Assembly: GCF_021603645.1 (NCBI RefSeq)
Contig: NZ_BQHJ01000015.1
Location: 62,001 to 126,000, forward strand
Source: Pseudomonas pseudonitroreducens
Lineage (GTDB): Bacteria > Pseudomonadota > Gammaproteobacteria > Pseudomonadales > Pseudomonadaceae
Length of the DNA stretch: 64,000 bases
Direction: 5' to 3'
Shown here: positions 1-8,722 of the stretch, piece by piece
How positions within the stretch are numbered: the first letter of the stretch is position 1
Layout: each line of letters starts with the position of its first letter
Program-made: the position numbers and the translations under genes
The notes under the pieces: generated by a model
The model's input: the letters and a program-made list of their open reading frames with translations, nothing else
What the model was told of the DNA's origin: nothing
Database searches by the model: none

Positions 1-2
1 AG

Positions 3-770
3 CGCTTCGCCATCAACATCCTCGGCGACTGGCAGCGCGACCTGTCGAACCGCTTCGCCGGGCGCGCGGCCGACAAGTTCGCCGGGGTCGAGCTGTTGTC
101 CTGCGAGGCCGACGTACCGTGCCTGGCCGACAGCCTCAGCGTGCTCAGCTGCCGGCGACACAGCCTGGTGGAGGCGGGCGACCACGTGATCCTGATCGGC
201 GAGGTACAGCGCTACCGCAGCAGCGTCGGCAGCCCGCTGGGCTATTTCCGCGGCAGCTACATCGACTTTGCCGAAGGTGCCAAGGCGATCCAGGTGGAGC
301 GCGGCAGTGCGCTCAAGGTCGGTTGCCTGATCACTCGCGACAACGGCGTGCTGCTGGTGCGCGAGCCGGGCCAGGAGCACTGGAGCATTCCGGAAGTGTT
401 CTGGCGCGCCGGGGTGAGCCAGAAGGCGGTCATCGACGAAGTGTTCCGGCGGGTTGGCCTGGTCGGCGAAGTGTCGTTCATCTACTCGATGTTCGAGGAA
501 GCGGGGGATGACTTCACCCGCCTGATCTTCCGTGCCGATGCCAGCGCCGAGCTGGCTCCGTGCGCCGGCAGCGGGCGCGAAGTGCGCCTGTTCCGCGCCG
601 AGGACGAACCCTGGCTGCAGGTCCGCGGCGACTACTGCACCAGCATGCTCCACCGCTTCTTCAGCGAGCGCCAGGCCGACAGCTTCGGCATCTACTGCGA
701 CACCGCCGACGGCGGACGAATCGCCGGCATCGCGGGCAAGCCCGTGCACTGGCTGGACTGGAAACACTAA
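3..770 (+). CDS. Flavin reductase domain protein with C-terminal Nudix-like domain (5' end missing)
   Basis: The open frame enters from the left edge, so the true start is outside the window. The first ~85 visible residues match the FMN-binding split-barrel flavin reductase family (FAIN, LSNRFAGR, DKFAG and GDHVILIGEV blocks). These enzymes supply reduced FMN to a partner monooxygenase. The rest (from KVGCLITRDNG on) looks like a Nudix fold, but its Nudix box is degenerate: where REUXEEXGU is expected it reads DEVFRRVGL, so hydrolase activity is doubtful. A luciferase-like monooxygenase follows after 21 bp, which suggests a two-component reductase/oxygenase pair in one transcript. The reductase call is strong; the Nudix assignment rests on pattern only. 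Confidence 0.8.
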   Translation, partial: RFAINILGDWQRDLSNRFAGRAADKFAGVELLSCEADVPCLADSLSVLSCRRHSLVEAGDHVILIGEVQRYRSSVGSPLGYFRGSYIDFAEGAKAIQVERGSALKVGCLITRDNGVLLVREPGQEHWSIPEVFWRAGVSQKAVIDEVFRRVGLVGEVSFIYSMFEEAGDDFTRLIFRADASAELAPCAGSGREVRLFRAEDEPWLQVRGDYCTSMLHRFFSERQADSFGIYCDTADGGRIAGIAGKPVHWLDWKH

Positions 771-791
771 GACCACCGAGTAGATAACAAC

Positions 792-1844
792 ATGCAATTC
801 AACCATTTCCTCAGCTCCTACCTGCCCGATCCGGACGCCTCCGGCAAACAGCTCTACGAGCACATGGTCGAGCAGGCCGTGGTGGCCGAAGAGGTCGGCT
901 ATGCCGGTATTTCCATCCCCGAGCACCACCTGATCAACATCCTGCTGGTGCCCTCGCCATTGCAGATGGCGGTGAAGATCGCGGCGGTCACTCGGCACAT
1001 CGAACTGGCGACCTCCATCGCCGTGCTGCCGATCCGCGACATGCGCGTATTCGCCGGCGAAGTGGTGCAGGCCGACGCGCTCTGCGACGGCCGGCTGGTG
1101 CTGGGGGTGGGGCGTGGCGCCTTCAAGTACGAGATCGAGATGCTCGGCGTACCGATGGGCGAGACCCGCGAGCGTTTCGACGAATCCCTCGCCGTGCTGC
1201 AGGCCCTGCTGACGCGCAAGGAAGTGAGCTGGGACGGCAAGTACTACCAGTTCGGCCCGCTGACCGTCATGCCGCGCCCCGAGCGGGAGATTCCGCTGGT
1301 CGTGGCGAGCATGGCGCCGGAGGGCATCCAGGCCTGCGCGCGCCAGGGCTTCTCGGTGCAGACCACGCCGCTGAGCGGCGACCACCAGATGCTCCTGGAC
1401 CAGGTGAATGCCTTCCGCCGTGGCAAGGCCGAGGCGAAGGCGAAATCCGCCAGCCGCGCCCGGCTGTCGCTGCAACGTGCGACCTACCTGGCGCGCGATG
1501 AAGCCGATGCCCGCGAGAAGCTGCAACTGGCCTACGAGTACTACCGCCGCTTCGACAACGTGTTCACCGGACCGGGCATCGTCCATGGCGGTGGCATCGA
1601 AGCGCTGCCACGCCAGCAATCCATCGAGGAGCTGGGCAGGAACCTGCTGATCTGCACCCGCGAGCAGATGCTCGACCAGCTCTCCGCCTACGCCGAGGCC
1701 GGCATCGACGAGGTGATCATGACCGCCAACTTCGGCCAGTCCCAGGCGGACAGCCTGGACATGATGCGGCGCTTCGGCGAGCAGATCATTCCGCACTTCA
1801 GTTCCCGCTCGATCCAACCCAACCTGAACAAGAGGACCGGCTGA
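792..1844 (+). CDS. Luciferase-like (LLM class) flavin-dependent monooxygenase
   Basis: 350 residues with a bacterial-luciferase-type TIM barrel. Visible features are an N-terminal EHHL segment, IELATSIAVLPIRD, a GRLVLGVGRGAFKYE block and PLVVASMAPEG. Family members use reduced FMN or F420 and O2 to oxidise small organic molecules. The flavin reductase domain just upstream would supply FMNH2. The stop overlaps the next start by one base (TGATG at 1842-1846), so translation is probably coupled to the tautomerase. The substrate cannot be read from sequence. Confidence 0.88.
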   Translation: MQFNHFLSSYLPDPDASGKQLYEHMVEQAVVAEEVGYAGISIPEHHLINILLVPSPLQMAVKIAAVTRHIELATSIAVLPIRDMRVFAGEVVQADALCDGRLVLGVGRGAFKYEIEMLGVPMGETRERFDESLAVLQALLTRKEVSWDGKYYQFGPLTVMPRPEREIPLVVASMAPEGIQACARQGFSVQTTPLSGDHQMLLDQVNAFRRGKAEAKAKSASRARLSLQRATYLARDEADAREKLQLAYEYYRRFDNVFTGPGIVHGGGIEALPRQQSIEELGRNLLICTREQMLDQLSAYAEAGIDEVIMTANFGQSQADSLDMMRRFGEQIIPHFSSRSIQPNLNKRTG

Positions 1845-2053
1845 TGCCCCTGCTTACCGTAGAGCTCTTCCCCGGACGTAGCGCCGAAAAGAAACGCGAG
1901 CTGATCCAGGCGCTGACCGACACCTACCTCCAGGTCTGCGGCGGCAAGGCCCAGGCGGTCACCATCCTGCTCAAGGAGGTGGACCCGGCGGACTGGGGCG
2001 TGGGTGGCCGCAGCTACGCAGAGATCATCGCAGAAGCAAAGGCCCAGGGCTGA
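1844..2053 (+). CDS. 4-oxalocrotonate tautomerase family protein
   Basis: A 69-residue protein starting MPLLTVELFPGRS, the classic small tautomerase start in which Pro2 becomes the catalytic N-terminal proline after Met removal. The GRS segment near residue 11-13 and the WGVGGRSY segment near the C terminus match the 4-OT fold. Such enzymes ketonise dienols or unsaturated keto acids in ring-cleavage pathways. It lies between a monooxygenase and an alpha/beta hydrolase, which suggests a short oxidative breakdown route. Confidence 0.88.
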   Translation: MPLLTVELFPGRSAEKKRELIQALTDTYLQVCGGKAQAVTILLKEVDPADWGVGGRSYAEIIAEAKAQG

Positions 2054-2064
2054 GGAGGCGCGTG

Positions 2065-2844
2065 ATGAGCAAGGCAATCGATTGCGCCTATGTGGTGGAC
2101 GGGCAGGGGCCTGCCCTGGTGATGGTGCACGGCATCGGCGCGCGCAAGACCGGTTGGGACAAGGTCACCGAGGCGCTGAAGGACAGCTTCACCTGCATCC
2201 GCTACGACCTGCGCGGCCACGGCGAGTCGCCGCTGCCGAGCGAAGACTTCGGCCTGGAAGAACTGGTCGAGGACCTGGAAGCGTTGCGTGCACGCCTGGG
2301 CATCGAGCAGATGCACATCATCGGCCACTCCCTCGGCGGGATGATCGGCCCGGCCTATGCGCATAAGTATCCGCAGCACGTGCTGAGCGTCGGGCTGCTG
2401 TCCACCGCGGCGTTCCGCTCGCCGCAGGACAGCGAGAACGTGCGCAAGGTGGTTCGCGCCATGGAAGAGAAGGGCATCGGCCCGGTGCTGGATACCCTGA
2501 CCCAGCGCTGGTTCACCGAGCGCTTCTGCGCGGCGCATCCGGAGGTCATCGAATGGCGCAAGCAGCAGGTGATGGACACGCCGGCCGCGGTGTTCCTCAA
2601 CGTCTTCCACATCTACGCGGAGACCGAGATGGCGCCCTGGCTGCATGAGGTGACGCAACCGTGCCTGGTGCTCACCGGCGAGTTCGACGGCGGCTGCAAT
2701 CCGGGCCTGAACCGGCAGATCGCCGAGGCGTTGCCGCACTCGCAGCTGGTGGTACTGCCGGACCTCAAACACGCCATCCTCATCGAAGCGAGCGACCAGG
2801 TGGTGCCCCACCTGAAAGCCTTCCTGGACAAGGCCTCGCACTAA
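2065..2844 (+). CDS. Alpha/beta hydrolase (enol-lactonase / meta-cleavage hydrolase type)
   Basis: 259 residues. ATG 2065 is preferred over GTG 2062 because GAGGAG at 2053-2058 is well spaced for it. The fold shows the oxyanion-loop VHGIG motif, DLRGHGES and the nucleophile elbow GHSLGG with Ser89. The C-terminal histidine is probably in DLKHAIL, and the acid in the TGEFDGG region. It resembles 3-oxoadipate enol-lactonase and related C-C or ester hydrolases. It is co-directional with the monooxygenase and tautomerase with an 11-bp gap to the latter. Actual substrate unknown. Confidence 0.85.
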   Translation: MSKAIDCAYVVDGQGPALVMVHGIGARKTGWDKVTEALKDSFTCIRYDLRGHGESPLPSEDFGLEELVEDLEALRARLGIEQMHIIGHSLGGMIGPAYAHKYPQHVLSVGLLSTAAFRSPQDSENVRKVVRAMEEKGIGPVLDTLTQRWFTERFCAAHPEVIEWRKQQVMDTPAAVFLNVFHIYAETEMAPWLHEVTQPCLVLTGEFDGGCNPGLNRQIAEALPHSQLVVLPDLKHAILIEASDQVVPHLKAFLDKASH

Positions 2845-2863
2845 CACCTGCCGATACGCCGGA

Positions 2864-2889
2864 GGAGGGTGGGCACTGCCCGACCCTCC
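2864..2889 (+). terminator. Strong hairpin between hydrolase and transporter genes
   Basis: GGAGGGT-GGGCA and its near-perfect complement TGCCC-g-ACCCTCC form a GC-rich hairpin 20 bp after the hydrolase stop. There is no U-tract, so this may attenuate rather than end transcription into the permease genes. Confidence 0.4.
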
Positions 2890-2958
2890 CCGTAACCGCG
2901 CAAAGATCAGCAAAACCATAAGAACAACAACTGCCCAACCGATCAGCAGGTCGACACC

Positions 2959-3915
2959 ATGGCTTTGATTTATCCCATTCTCTTGCGGCGCATGCTTCTC
3001 GGAGCCCTGACCCTGTTGGGCGTCTCCGCACTCATCTTCGCGGCGGTGCAGCTGCTGCCCGGCGACATGGCGCAGAAGCTGCTCGGCCAGTCCGCCACGC
3101 CCGAGGCGCTGCATGCCCTGCGCCACGAGCTGGGGCTCGACCAGCCCGCGCTGAGCCGCTACCTGCACTGGCTGCTGGGCAGCCTGCAGGGCGACTTCGG
3201 CACCTCGCTGTCCAACGGCCGTGCGGTGTCCGAACTGATCGGCCAGCGCCTGCTCAACACGCTGTTCCTGGCCGGCTACACGGCGCTGATCGCGGTGCCG
3301 CTGGCGCTGCTGCTGGGGCTGTTCGCGGCGCTCTACAAGGACTCGATCTACGACCGCGTGGTGAACATCGTGTCCCTGGCGGCGGTGTCGCTGCCGGAGT
3401 TCTTCATCGGCTACATCCTGATCCTCTGGCTGGCGGTGAAGCACCCGCTGTTTCCTTCCATCGCCGACGTACCGGCCTCGGCGAGCCTGCTCGACCACCT
3501 GCAGGCGGCCTTCCTGCCGGCGCTGACGCTGACCCTGGTGATCACCGCGCACATGATGCGCATGACGCGCATCGCGGTGCTCGACCTGCTGCAGCTGCCC
3601 TACATCGAGATGGCCCGGCTCAAGGGCCTGTCGCGGCTGAAGATCGTCCTGCGCCACGCCCTGCCCAACGCCTGGGCGCCGATCGTCAACGTCATCGCGG
3701 TGAACCTGGCGTACCTGATCACCGGCGTGGTGGTGGTCGAGGTGGTGTTCGTCTACCCCGGCCTCGGGCAACTGATGGTGGACTCGGTGATCAAGCGCGA
3801 CGTCATGGTGGTCCAGGCCTGTTGCTGCATCTTCGCGGTGGTCTACATCGGCATCAATCTGCTCGCCGATGTGCTGTCCATCGTTACCAATCCGCGCCTG
3901 CTGCATCGCCAGTGA
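2959..3915 (+). CDS. ABC transporter permease, DppB/OppB type
   Basis: 318 residues. Six hydrophobic segments, a short cytoplasmic N terminus and the large first periplasmic loop of DppB-type permeases (LPGD, LGLDQPALSRYLHWLLGSLQGDFGTSL). The EAA loop is near residue 215 (YIEMARLKGLSRLKIVLRHALPNA). It would form a heterodimeric inner-membrane channel with the next gene for a peptide-like or other small solute. No periplasmic binding protein gene is visible; it is either upstream of the window or elsewhere. Confidence 0.92.
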   Translation: MALIYPILLRRMLLGALTLLGVSALIFAAVQLLPGDMAQKLLGQSATPEALHALRHELGLDQPALSRYLHWLLGSLQGDFGTSLSNGRAVSELIGQRLLNTLFLAGYTALIAVPLALLLGLFAALYKDSIYDRVVNIVSLAAVSLPEFFIGYILILWLAVKHPLFPSIADVPASASLLDHLQAAFLPALTLTLVITAHMMRMTRIAVLDLLQLPYIEMARLKGLSRLKIVLRHALPNAWAPIVNVIAVNLAYLITGVVVVEVVFVYPGLGQLMVDSVIKRDVMVVQACCCIFAVVYIGINLLADVLSIVTNPRLLHRQ

Positions 3916-3925
3916 GGGCGAATCG

Positions 3926-4741
3926 ATGAATGCCTTGATCGCAACCTTCAAACAGATGACCTGGACCGCACGCATCGGCCTGCTGATCATCCTTTTCTAC
4001 ACCTTTCTCGCGCTGTTCGGCCCGCTGGTCGCGCCGTTCGGCGAAACCGAGATCGTCGGCGGCGAGTACGACCCCTGGAGCGCGCAGCACTGGTTGGGCA
4101 CCGATGCGCTGGGGCGCGACATGCTGTCTCGGGTGATCTTCGCCGCGCGCAACACCATCGGCATTGCGCTGCTGTCCACCGCGCTGGCGTTCTTCATCGG
4201 CGGCTCGCTGGGGCTGATCGCCGCTGCCCTGGGGGGCTGGGTGGACAGCGCCCTGTCGCGCCTGGTGGACGTGCTGATGGCAGTGCCGCAGCTGATCTGC
4301 GCGCTGCTCCTGCTGACCATCTTCGGCACCAGCATCGCCAACCTGGTATTCGTCATCGCCCTGGTGGACGCCACGCGCATCTTCCGCCTGGCGCGCTCGG
4401 TGTCGCTCAACGTGGTGGTGACCGACTACATGGAAGTCGCCCGGCTGCGCGGCGAAGGGTTGTTCTGGCTGGTGGCGGTGGAGCTGCTGCCCAATGTAAG
4501 GGCGCCACTGGTGGCCGAATTCGGCCTGCGCTTCTGCTTCGTGTTCCTGACCATTTCCTCGCTGTCGTTCCTCGGCCTGGGGCTGCAACCGCCGCTGGCT
4601 GACTGGGGCAGCATGGTCCGCGAGAACGCCTCGCTGATTTCCTTTGGCGACCTGACGCCCCTTATCCCCGCCGCCGCCATCGGCGTGCTGGCGATCGCCG
4701 TCAACTTCGTCGCCGACTGGTTCCTCGCCCAGCGGCGATGA
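3926..4741 (+). CDS. ABC transporter permease, DppC/OppC type
   Basis: 271 residues from ATG 3926, preferred because GAGGGCGA precedes it and upstream in-frame codons overlap the dppB-like gene. Shows the DppC signature (HWLGTDALGRDMLSR near residue 55), several membrane spans and the EAA motif (YMEVARLRGEG) near residue 170. It pairs with the preceding permease and feeds the ATPase gene, whose frame overlaps its stop. Confidence 0.92.
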   Translation: MNALIATFKQMTWTARIGLLIILFYTFLALFGPLVAPFGETEIVGGEYDPWSAQHWLGTDALGRDMLSRVIFAARNTIGIALLSTALAFFIGGSLGLIAAALGGWVDSALSRLVDVLMAVPQLICALLLLTIFGTSIANLVFVIALVDATRIFRLARSVSLNVVVTDYMEVARLRGEGLFWLVAVELLPNVRAPLVAEFGLRFCFVFLTISSLSFLGLGLQPPLADWGSMVRENASLISFGDLTPLIPAAAIGVLAIAVNFVADWFLAQRR

Positions 4742-4776
4742 CCGTCCCGCCCACGTATTGTCCGAGGACCCGCAGC

Positions 4777-6390
4777 ATGAGCGAACCCCTGTTGAAGATT
4801 ACCGGCCTGCGCATCGAGGCCGGCGGTGCGGATGGCTGGAACGAGATCGTCCACGGCATCGACCTGAACTTGCAGCGCGGCAGGATACTCGGCCTGGTCG
4901 GCGAATCCGGCGCCGGCAAGTCCACCATCGGCCTCGCCGCCATGGGCTACACCCGTGATGGCTGCCGCATCAGCGGCGGCGAAATCCTCTTCGACGGCAT
5001 CGATTTGCGCCAGGTGCCCGAGGCGCAGCATCGCGAGTTGCTCGGCGCGCGCATCGCCTACGTGGCGCAGTCCGCGGCGGCGAGCTTCAACCCGGCGCAC
5101 CGGCTGATCGACCAGCATTGCGAAACTGCCCTGGAGCACGGCCTGGTACCCCGCGAGCAGGCGCGCCGGGATGCGGTGGAGCTGTACCGGAAGATTGCCC
5201 TGCCCGAGCCCGAGTCCATCGGCGAGCGCTATCCGCACCAGGTCTCCGGCGGCCAGCTGCAGCGGATCATGACGGCCATGGCGATGTCCTGCCGGCCGGA
5301 CCTGATCATCTTCGACGAGCCGACCACGGCGCTGGACGTGACCACCCAGATCGACGTCCTGCTGACCATCCGCGAACTGGTCCGCGAGTTCCAGGTGGCG
5401 GCCATCTACATCTCCCACGACCTCGCCGTGGTGGCGCAGATGGCCGACGAGGTGATGGTGCTCAAGGACGGCCACCTGGTCGAACGCGGCGACAAGCGCC
5501 GGCTGATCGCCGAGCCGCAGGCGGACTACACCCGCTCGCTGTGGGCGGTGCGCAACCTGGCCTGCGAGGCGAGCCCGCCGGTGGCCGTCGACCAGCAGCC
5601 GCTGCTGGAACTGCGCGGCATCCGTGCCGGCTACGGTAACAAGCAGGTGCTCGACGACGTGTCGCTGAAGGTCTTCCCGGGGCGCACGCTGGCCATCGTC
5701 GGCGAGTCCGGTTCGGGCAAGTCGACGCTGGGGCGCTGCATCACCGGGGCCTTGCCCAGCCGCGAGGGCAGCATCCTGTTCCAGGGCAAGCCGCTCGCGG
5801 CGCACTACGCCAGGCGCAGCCGGGACGAGCTGCGCTCGATCCAGATGATCTACCAGATGGCCGATACCGCGCTGAACCCGCGCCAGCGTATCGGTGACAT
5901 CGTCGGGCGGCCGCTGCAGTTCTACGGCGGCCTCGACGCTGCGCGGCGCGAGGCAAGAACCCGCGAACTGCTCGCTGCCGTGGGCCTGGAGCCCGGCCGC
6001 TTCATGGCCCGGCGGCCGGGCGAATTGTCCGGCGGGCAGAAGCAGCGGGTGGGCATTGCCCGCGCCCTGGCGGCGGACCCGGCGGTGATCGTCTGCGACG
6101 AGATCACCAGCGCTCTCGACCAGCTTGTGGCGGAGGGCATCCTGCGGCTGATCGACGACCTCAAGCAGCGCCTGGGCATCACCTACCTGTTCATCACCCA
6201 CGACCTGTCGGTGGTGAAGTCCATCGCCGACGACGTGCTGGTGCTCAAGGCCGGCAAGGTCGTCGACTTCGGTGACAAGCAGCGGGTGTTCACGCCGCCG
6301 TGCGACAGCTACGTCACGCGCCTGCTCGAGAGCATGCCGCAGATGGACCCGGACTGGCTCGACGGCCTGGCGCAACGGGGCGTGGCCTGA
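4777..6390 (+). CDS. Fused double ATPase of peptide-type ABC transporter (DppD-DppF fusion)
   Basis: 537 residues from ATG 4777 (RBS-like GAGGA at 4764-4768); an in-frame ATG at 4738 is less likely. Two complete ATPase domains lie in tandem. The first has Walker A GESGAGKS, signature VSGGQLQR and Walker B LIIFDEPTTALD. The second has Walker A GESGSGKS, signature LSGGQKQR and Walker B VIVCDEITSALD. In each domain ISHDL or ITHDL supplies the switch histidine. A single polypeptide thus replaces the usual DppD and DppF pair and powers the two permeases upstream. Confidence 0.93.
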   Translation: MSEPLLKITGLRIEAGGADGWNEIVHGIDLNLQRGRILGLVGESGAGKSTIGLAAMGYTRDGCRISGGEILFDGIDLRQVPEAQHRELLGARIAYVAQSAAASFNPAHRLIDQHCETALEHGLVPREQARRDAVELYRKIALPEPESIGERYPHQVSGGQLQRIMTAMAMSCRPDLIIFDEPTTALDVTTQIDVLLTIRELVREFQVAAIYISHDLAVVAQMADEVMVLKDGHLVERGDKRRLIAEPQADYTRSLWAVRNLACEASPPVAVDQQPLLELRGIRAGYGNKQVLDDVSLKVFPGRTLAIVGESGSGKSTLGRCITGALPSREGSILFQGKPLAAHYARRSRDELRSIQMIYQMADTALNPRQRIGDIVGRPLQFYGGLDAARREARTRELLAAVGLEPGRFMARRPGELSGGQKQRVGIARALAADPAVIVCDEITSALDQLVAEGILRLIDDLKQRLGITYLFITHDLSVVKSIADDVLVLKAGKVVDFGDKQRVFTPPCDSYVTRLLESMPQMDPDWLDGLAQRGVA

Positions 6391-6417
6391 ACTCATTTCC
6401 GCTCAAGGAGCAAACCC

Positions 6418-7899
6418 ATGACCGCAACAACCCTGCAGGACTGGAGCGCGCGCGCGGCAACGCTCGCCATCGAAGGCCGCTGCTTCATCGACGGTGACTA
6501 CTGCAGCGCGCAGGGCCTGCGCACCTTCGACAAGGCCAGCCCGCTCGACGGGCGCCGCCTGGCCGCCATCGCCCGTGGCGGTGCCGCCGATATCGAGCGC
6601 GCGGTGGCCAGCGCGCGACAGGCATTCGAGTCGGGGCACTGGTCGCGCATGGCACCGGTGCAGCGCAAGCGCATCCTGGTCCGCTTCGCCGATCTGCTGG
6701 AAAGCCACGCCGAGGAACTGGCGCTGCTGGAAACCCTCGACATGGGCAAGCCCATCGCCCATTCCCTGGCCACCGACGTGCCGGGGGCGGCCAACGCCAT
6801 TCGCTGGTCCGCCGAGGCCATCGACAAGGTCTACGGCGAGATTGCCGCCACCGCCGAGGACCAGTTGGGGCTGGTCACCCGCGAAGCGGTGGGCGTGGTC
6901 GGGGTGATAGTGCCGTGGAACTTCCCGTTGCTGATGGCCAGCTGGAAGCTCGGCCCGGCGCTGGCCTGCGGCAACTCGGTGGTGCTCAAGCCGTCCGAGC
7001 GCTCGCCGCTGACCGCCATCCGTATCGCACAACTGGCCTGTGAAGCGGGCATTCCCGCCGGTGTGCTGAACGTGGTGCCCGGTTTCGGCGCCGAGGCTGG
7101 CGACGCCTTGTCCAGGCACATGGACGTCGACGCCATCGCCTTCACCGGCTCGACCGGCGTGGCCAAGCGGCTGATGGTCGCCTCCGGGCAGTCCAACCTC
7201 AAGCGCGTGTGGACCGAGGCTGGCGGCAAGAGCCCGAACATCGTCTTCGCCGATGCGCCCGACCTGCGCGCAGCGGCTATCAGCGCCGCTTCCGCCATCG
7301 CCTACAACCAGGGCCAAGTCTGCACTGCCGGTTCGCGCCTGCTGGTGCAGGAGTCGGTGCGCGAAGAGTTCCTCGAGCATCTGCGTGAAGCACTGGCCGC
7401 GTGGACGCCGAATGACGCCCTCGACCCGGCCAGCCGCTATGGCGCGTTGGTCGACAGTCAGCATCTGCAGTTGGTGCAGGGCTACATTGCCAGCGGCCTG
7501 GAAGAGGGTGCCCGGCTGGTGGCCGGCAGCGGCGAAAGCGAGGGTTGCTACCTGGCGCCGGTGGTCTTCGATGGCGTGCGAAACGACATGCGCATCGCCC
7601 GCGAAGAGATCTTCGGCGCGGTGCTCTCGGTCATCAGCTTCAGGGATGCCGACGAGGCCGTGGCCATCGCCAACGACACCCCCTACGGCCTGGCGGCGGC
7701 CCTGTGGACGTCCAGCCTGTCGCGTGCGCACCAGGTTTCACGTGCGCTGCGGGCCGGTTCGGTGTGGGTCAACCAGTATTCCGCTGGCGACATGACCGCG
7801 CCCTTTGGCGGCTTCAAGCAGTCCGGCAACGGGCGCGACCGATCGCTGCATGCCTTCGACAAGTACACCGAACTCAAGGCGACCTGGATCAGGCTCTGA
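6418..7899 (+). CDS. NAD(P)-dependent aldehyde dehydrogenase (PuuC-like)
   Basis: 493 residues, normal length. The catalytic Cys302 lies in NQGQVCTAGSR and the general base Glu267 in WTEAGGKSPN. The cofactor loop FTGSTGVAK is also present. Overall wording is closest to gamma-glutamyl-gamma-aminobutyraldehyde dehydrogenase (PuuC) and other omega-aminoaldehyde dehydrogenases. AAGGAG at 6404-6409 precedes the ATG. As the last gene of the operon it probably oxidises an aldehyde released by the upstream monooxygenase and hydrolase. Confidence 0.92.
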   Translation: MTATTLQDWSARAATLAIEGRCFIDGDYCSAQGLRTFDKASPLDGRRLAAIARGGAADIERAVASARQAFESGHWSRMAPVQRKRILVRFADLLESHAEELALLETLDMGKPIAHSLATDVPGAANAIRWSAEAIDKVYGEIAATAEDQLGLVTREAVGVVGVIVPWNFPLLMASWKLGPALACGNSVVLKPSERSPLTAIRIAQLACEAGIPAGVLNVVPGFGAEAGDALSRHMDVDAIAFTGSTGVAKRLMVASGQSNLKRVWTEAGGKSPNIVFADAPDLRAAAISAASAIAYNQGQVCTAGSRLLVQESVREEFLEHLREALAAWTPNDALDPASRYGALVDSQHLQLVQGYIASGLEEGARLVAGSGESEGCYLAPVVFDGVRNDMRIAREEIFGAVLSVISFRDADEAVAIANDTPYGLAAALWTSSLSRAHQVSRALRAGSVWVNQYSAGDMTAPFGGFKQSGNGRDRSLHAFDKYTELKATWIRL

Positions 7900-7928
7900 A
7901 TCAACTAACTTTTGACCATCACGGATAG

Positions 7929-7948
7929 GGGGCGGAATAATCCGCCCC
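7929..7948 (+). terminator. Hairpin after aldehyde dehydrogenase
   Basis: GGGGCGGA-ATAA-TCCGCCCC, a perfect 8-bp stem 29 bp after the stop codon and 29 bp before the TetR start. No U-run follows. Confidence 0.5.
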
Positions 7949-7976
7949 GAACTGCCAACCTTGGAACCGGCACGCC

Positions 7977-8627
7977 ATGCCCCAGCAGAAAGCGGCACAA
8001 CCGAAAGCGGCCCAGCCGAAAACCAGGAAGGTCTACGACCCTGAAACGCGCCGCGAGGAAATCATCAAGGCGGCCTTCCTCTGCCTGAGCGAAGAGGGCT
8101 ACGCCAAGCTTTCCGCGCGCAAGGTGGCGGCGCGCGCCGAAATGGCGCTGGGCCACATCAGCTACCACTTCAAGGACATGAACGAACTGCTGGTGGAGGC
8201 CTACAAGTACGCCTCGCACCAGCTCTACGAAGCCACCCGCGCGGGGCTGGTGGCCGAGCCGCGCACCGCCATGGCGCAGTTGGAAGTGTTCCTGCGCAGC
8301 GGCTTCACCGCCACCTTCCTCGACCGCAGCTACCTCTCGGTGCGCATCGACCTGTGGTCCGCCTCGCTGTTCCAGGAAGACATCGCCGATACCGAGCGCA
8401 AGCTCTACGCCATCTACCGCGAACGCCTGGTGGAAATCCTGCGGCGGATCGCCGAGGAGCGCGAGGTCGGCGCCGAGCGCATCGAGAAGTCGGCCGACGC
8501 CATCATGGCCATGCTCGACGGCCTCTGGCTGGACTGGCAGCGCCGGCGCAACATGAAAGCCATCGAGCATGGCATCGGTGCCTGTCTCGACCTGGTGGCC
8601 TTCTACATGCCCGAGGCCGGGCGCTGA
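7977..8627 (+). CDS. TetR/AcrR family transcriptional regulator
   Basis: 216 residues. A lysine/alanine-rich leader with two AAQPK repeats precedes the TetR helix-turn-helix (RREEIIKAAFLCLSEEGY ... ARAEMALGHISYHFKDMNELL, residues ~24-72), which is close to BetI-type regulators. The C-terminal ligand/dimerisation domain is divergent. Its position directly after the monooxygenase/ABC/aldehyde dehydrogenase operon makes it the likely local repressor, but no operator was identified. Confidence 0.9.
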   Translation: MPQQKAAQPKAAQPKTRKVYDPETRREEIIKAAFLCLSEEGYAKLSARKVAARAEMALGHISYHFKDMNELLVEAYKYASHQLYEATRAGLVAEPRTAMAQLEVFLRSGFTATFLDRSYLSVRIDLWSASLFQEDIADTERKLYAIYRERLVEILRRIAEEREVGAERIEKSADAIMAMLDGLWLDWQRRRNMKAIEHGIGACLDLVAFYMPEAGR

Positions 8628-8684
8628 GACGCGTGTAGCGGCGAGGAAGTTCCAGCGCGCCTGATCTCGCGGGTGCATGCATGA

Positions 8685-8712
8685 CCCCTTGGCGGCAAGG
8701 GCCGCCAAGGGG
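8685..8712 (+). terminator. Convergent terminator hairpin
   Basis: CCCCTTGGCGGC-AAGG-GCCGCCAAGGGG is a perfect 12-bp stem between the converging TetR gene (+) and M48 protease gene (-). It probably serves both directions. Confidence 0.65.
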
Positions 8713-8722
8713 AGATTGCCCC

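Noticed and set aside
2014-3990. A 658-codon minus-strand open frame
   Set aside because: Antisense to the alpha/beta hydrolase and DppB-type genes; His/Gln/Arg-rich product without domains.
4738-4776. Earlier ATG for the fused ABC ATPase
   Set aside because: It would overlap the permease stop and add residues (TVPPTYCPRTRS) that fit no ATPase start. ATG 4777 has a better RBS.
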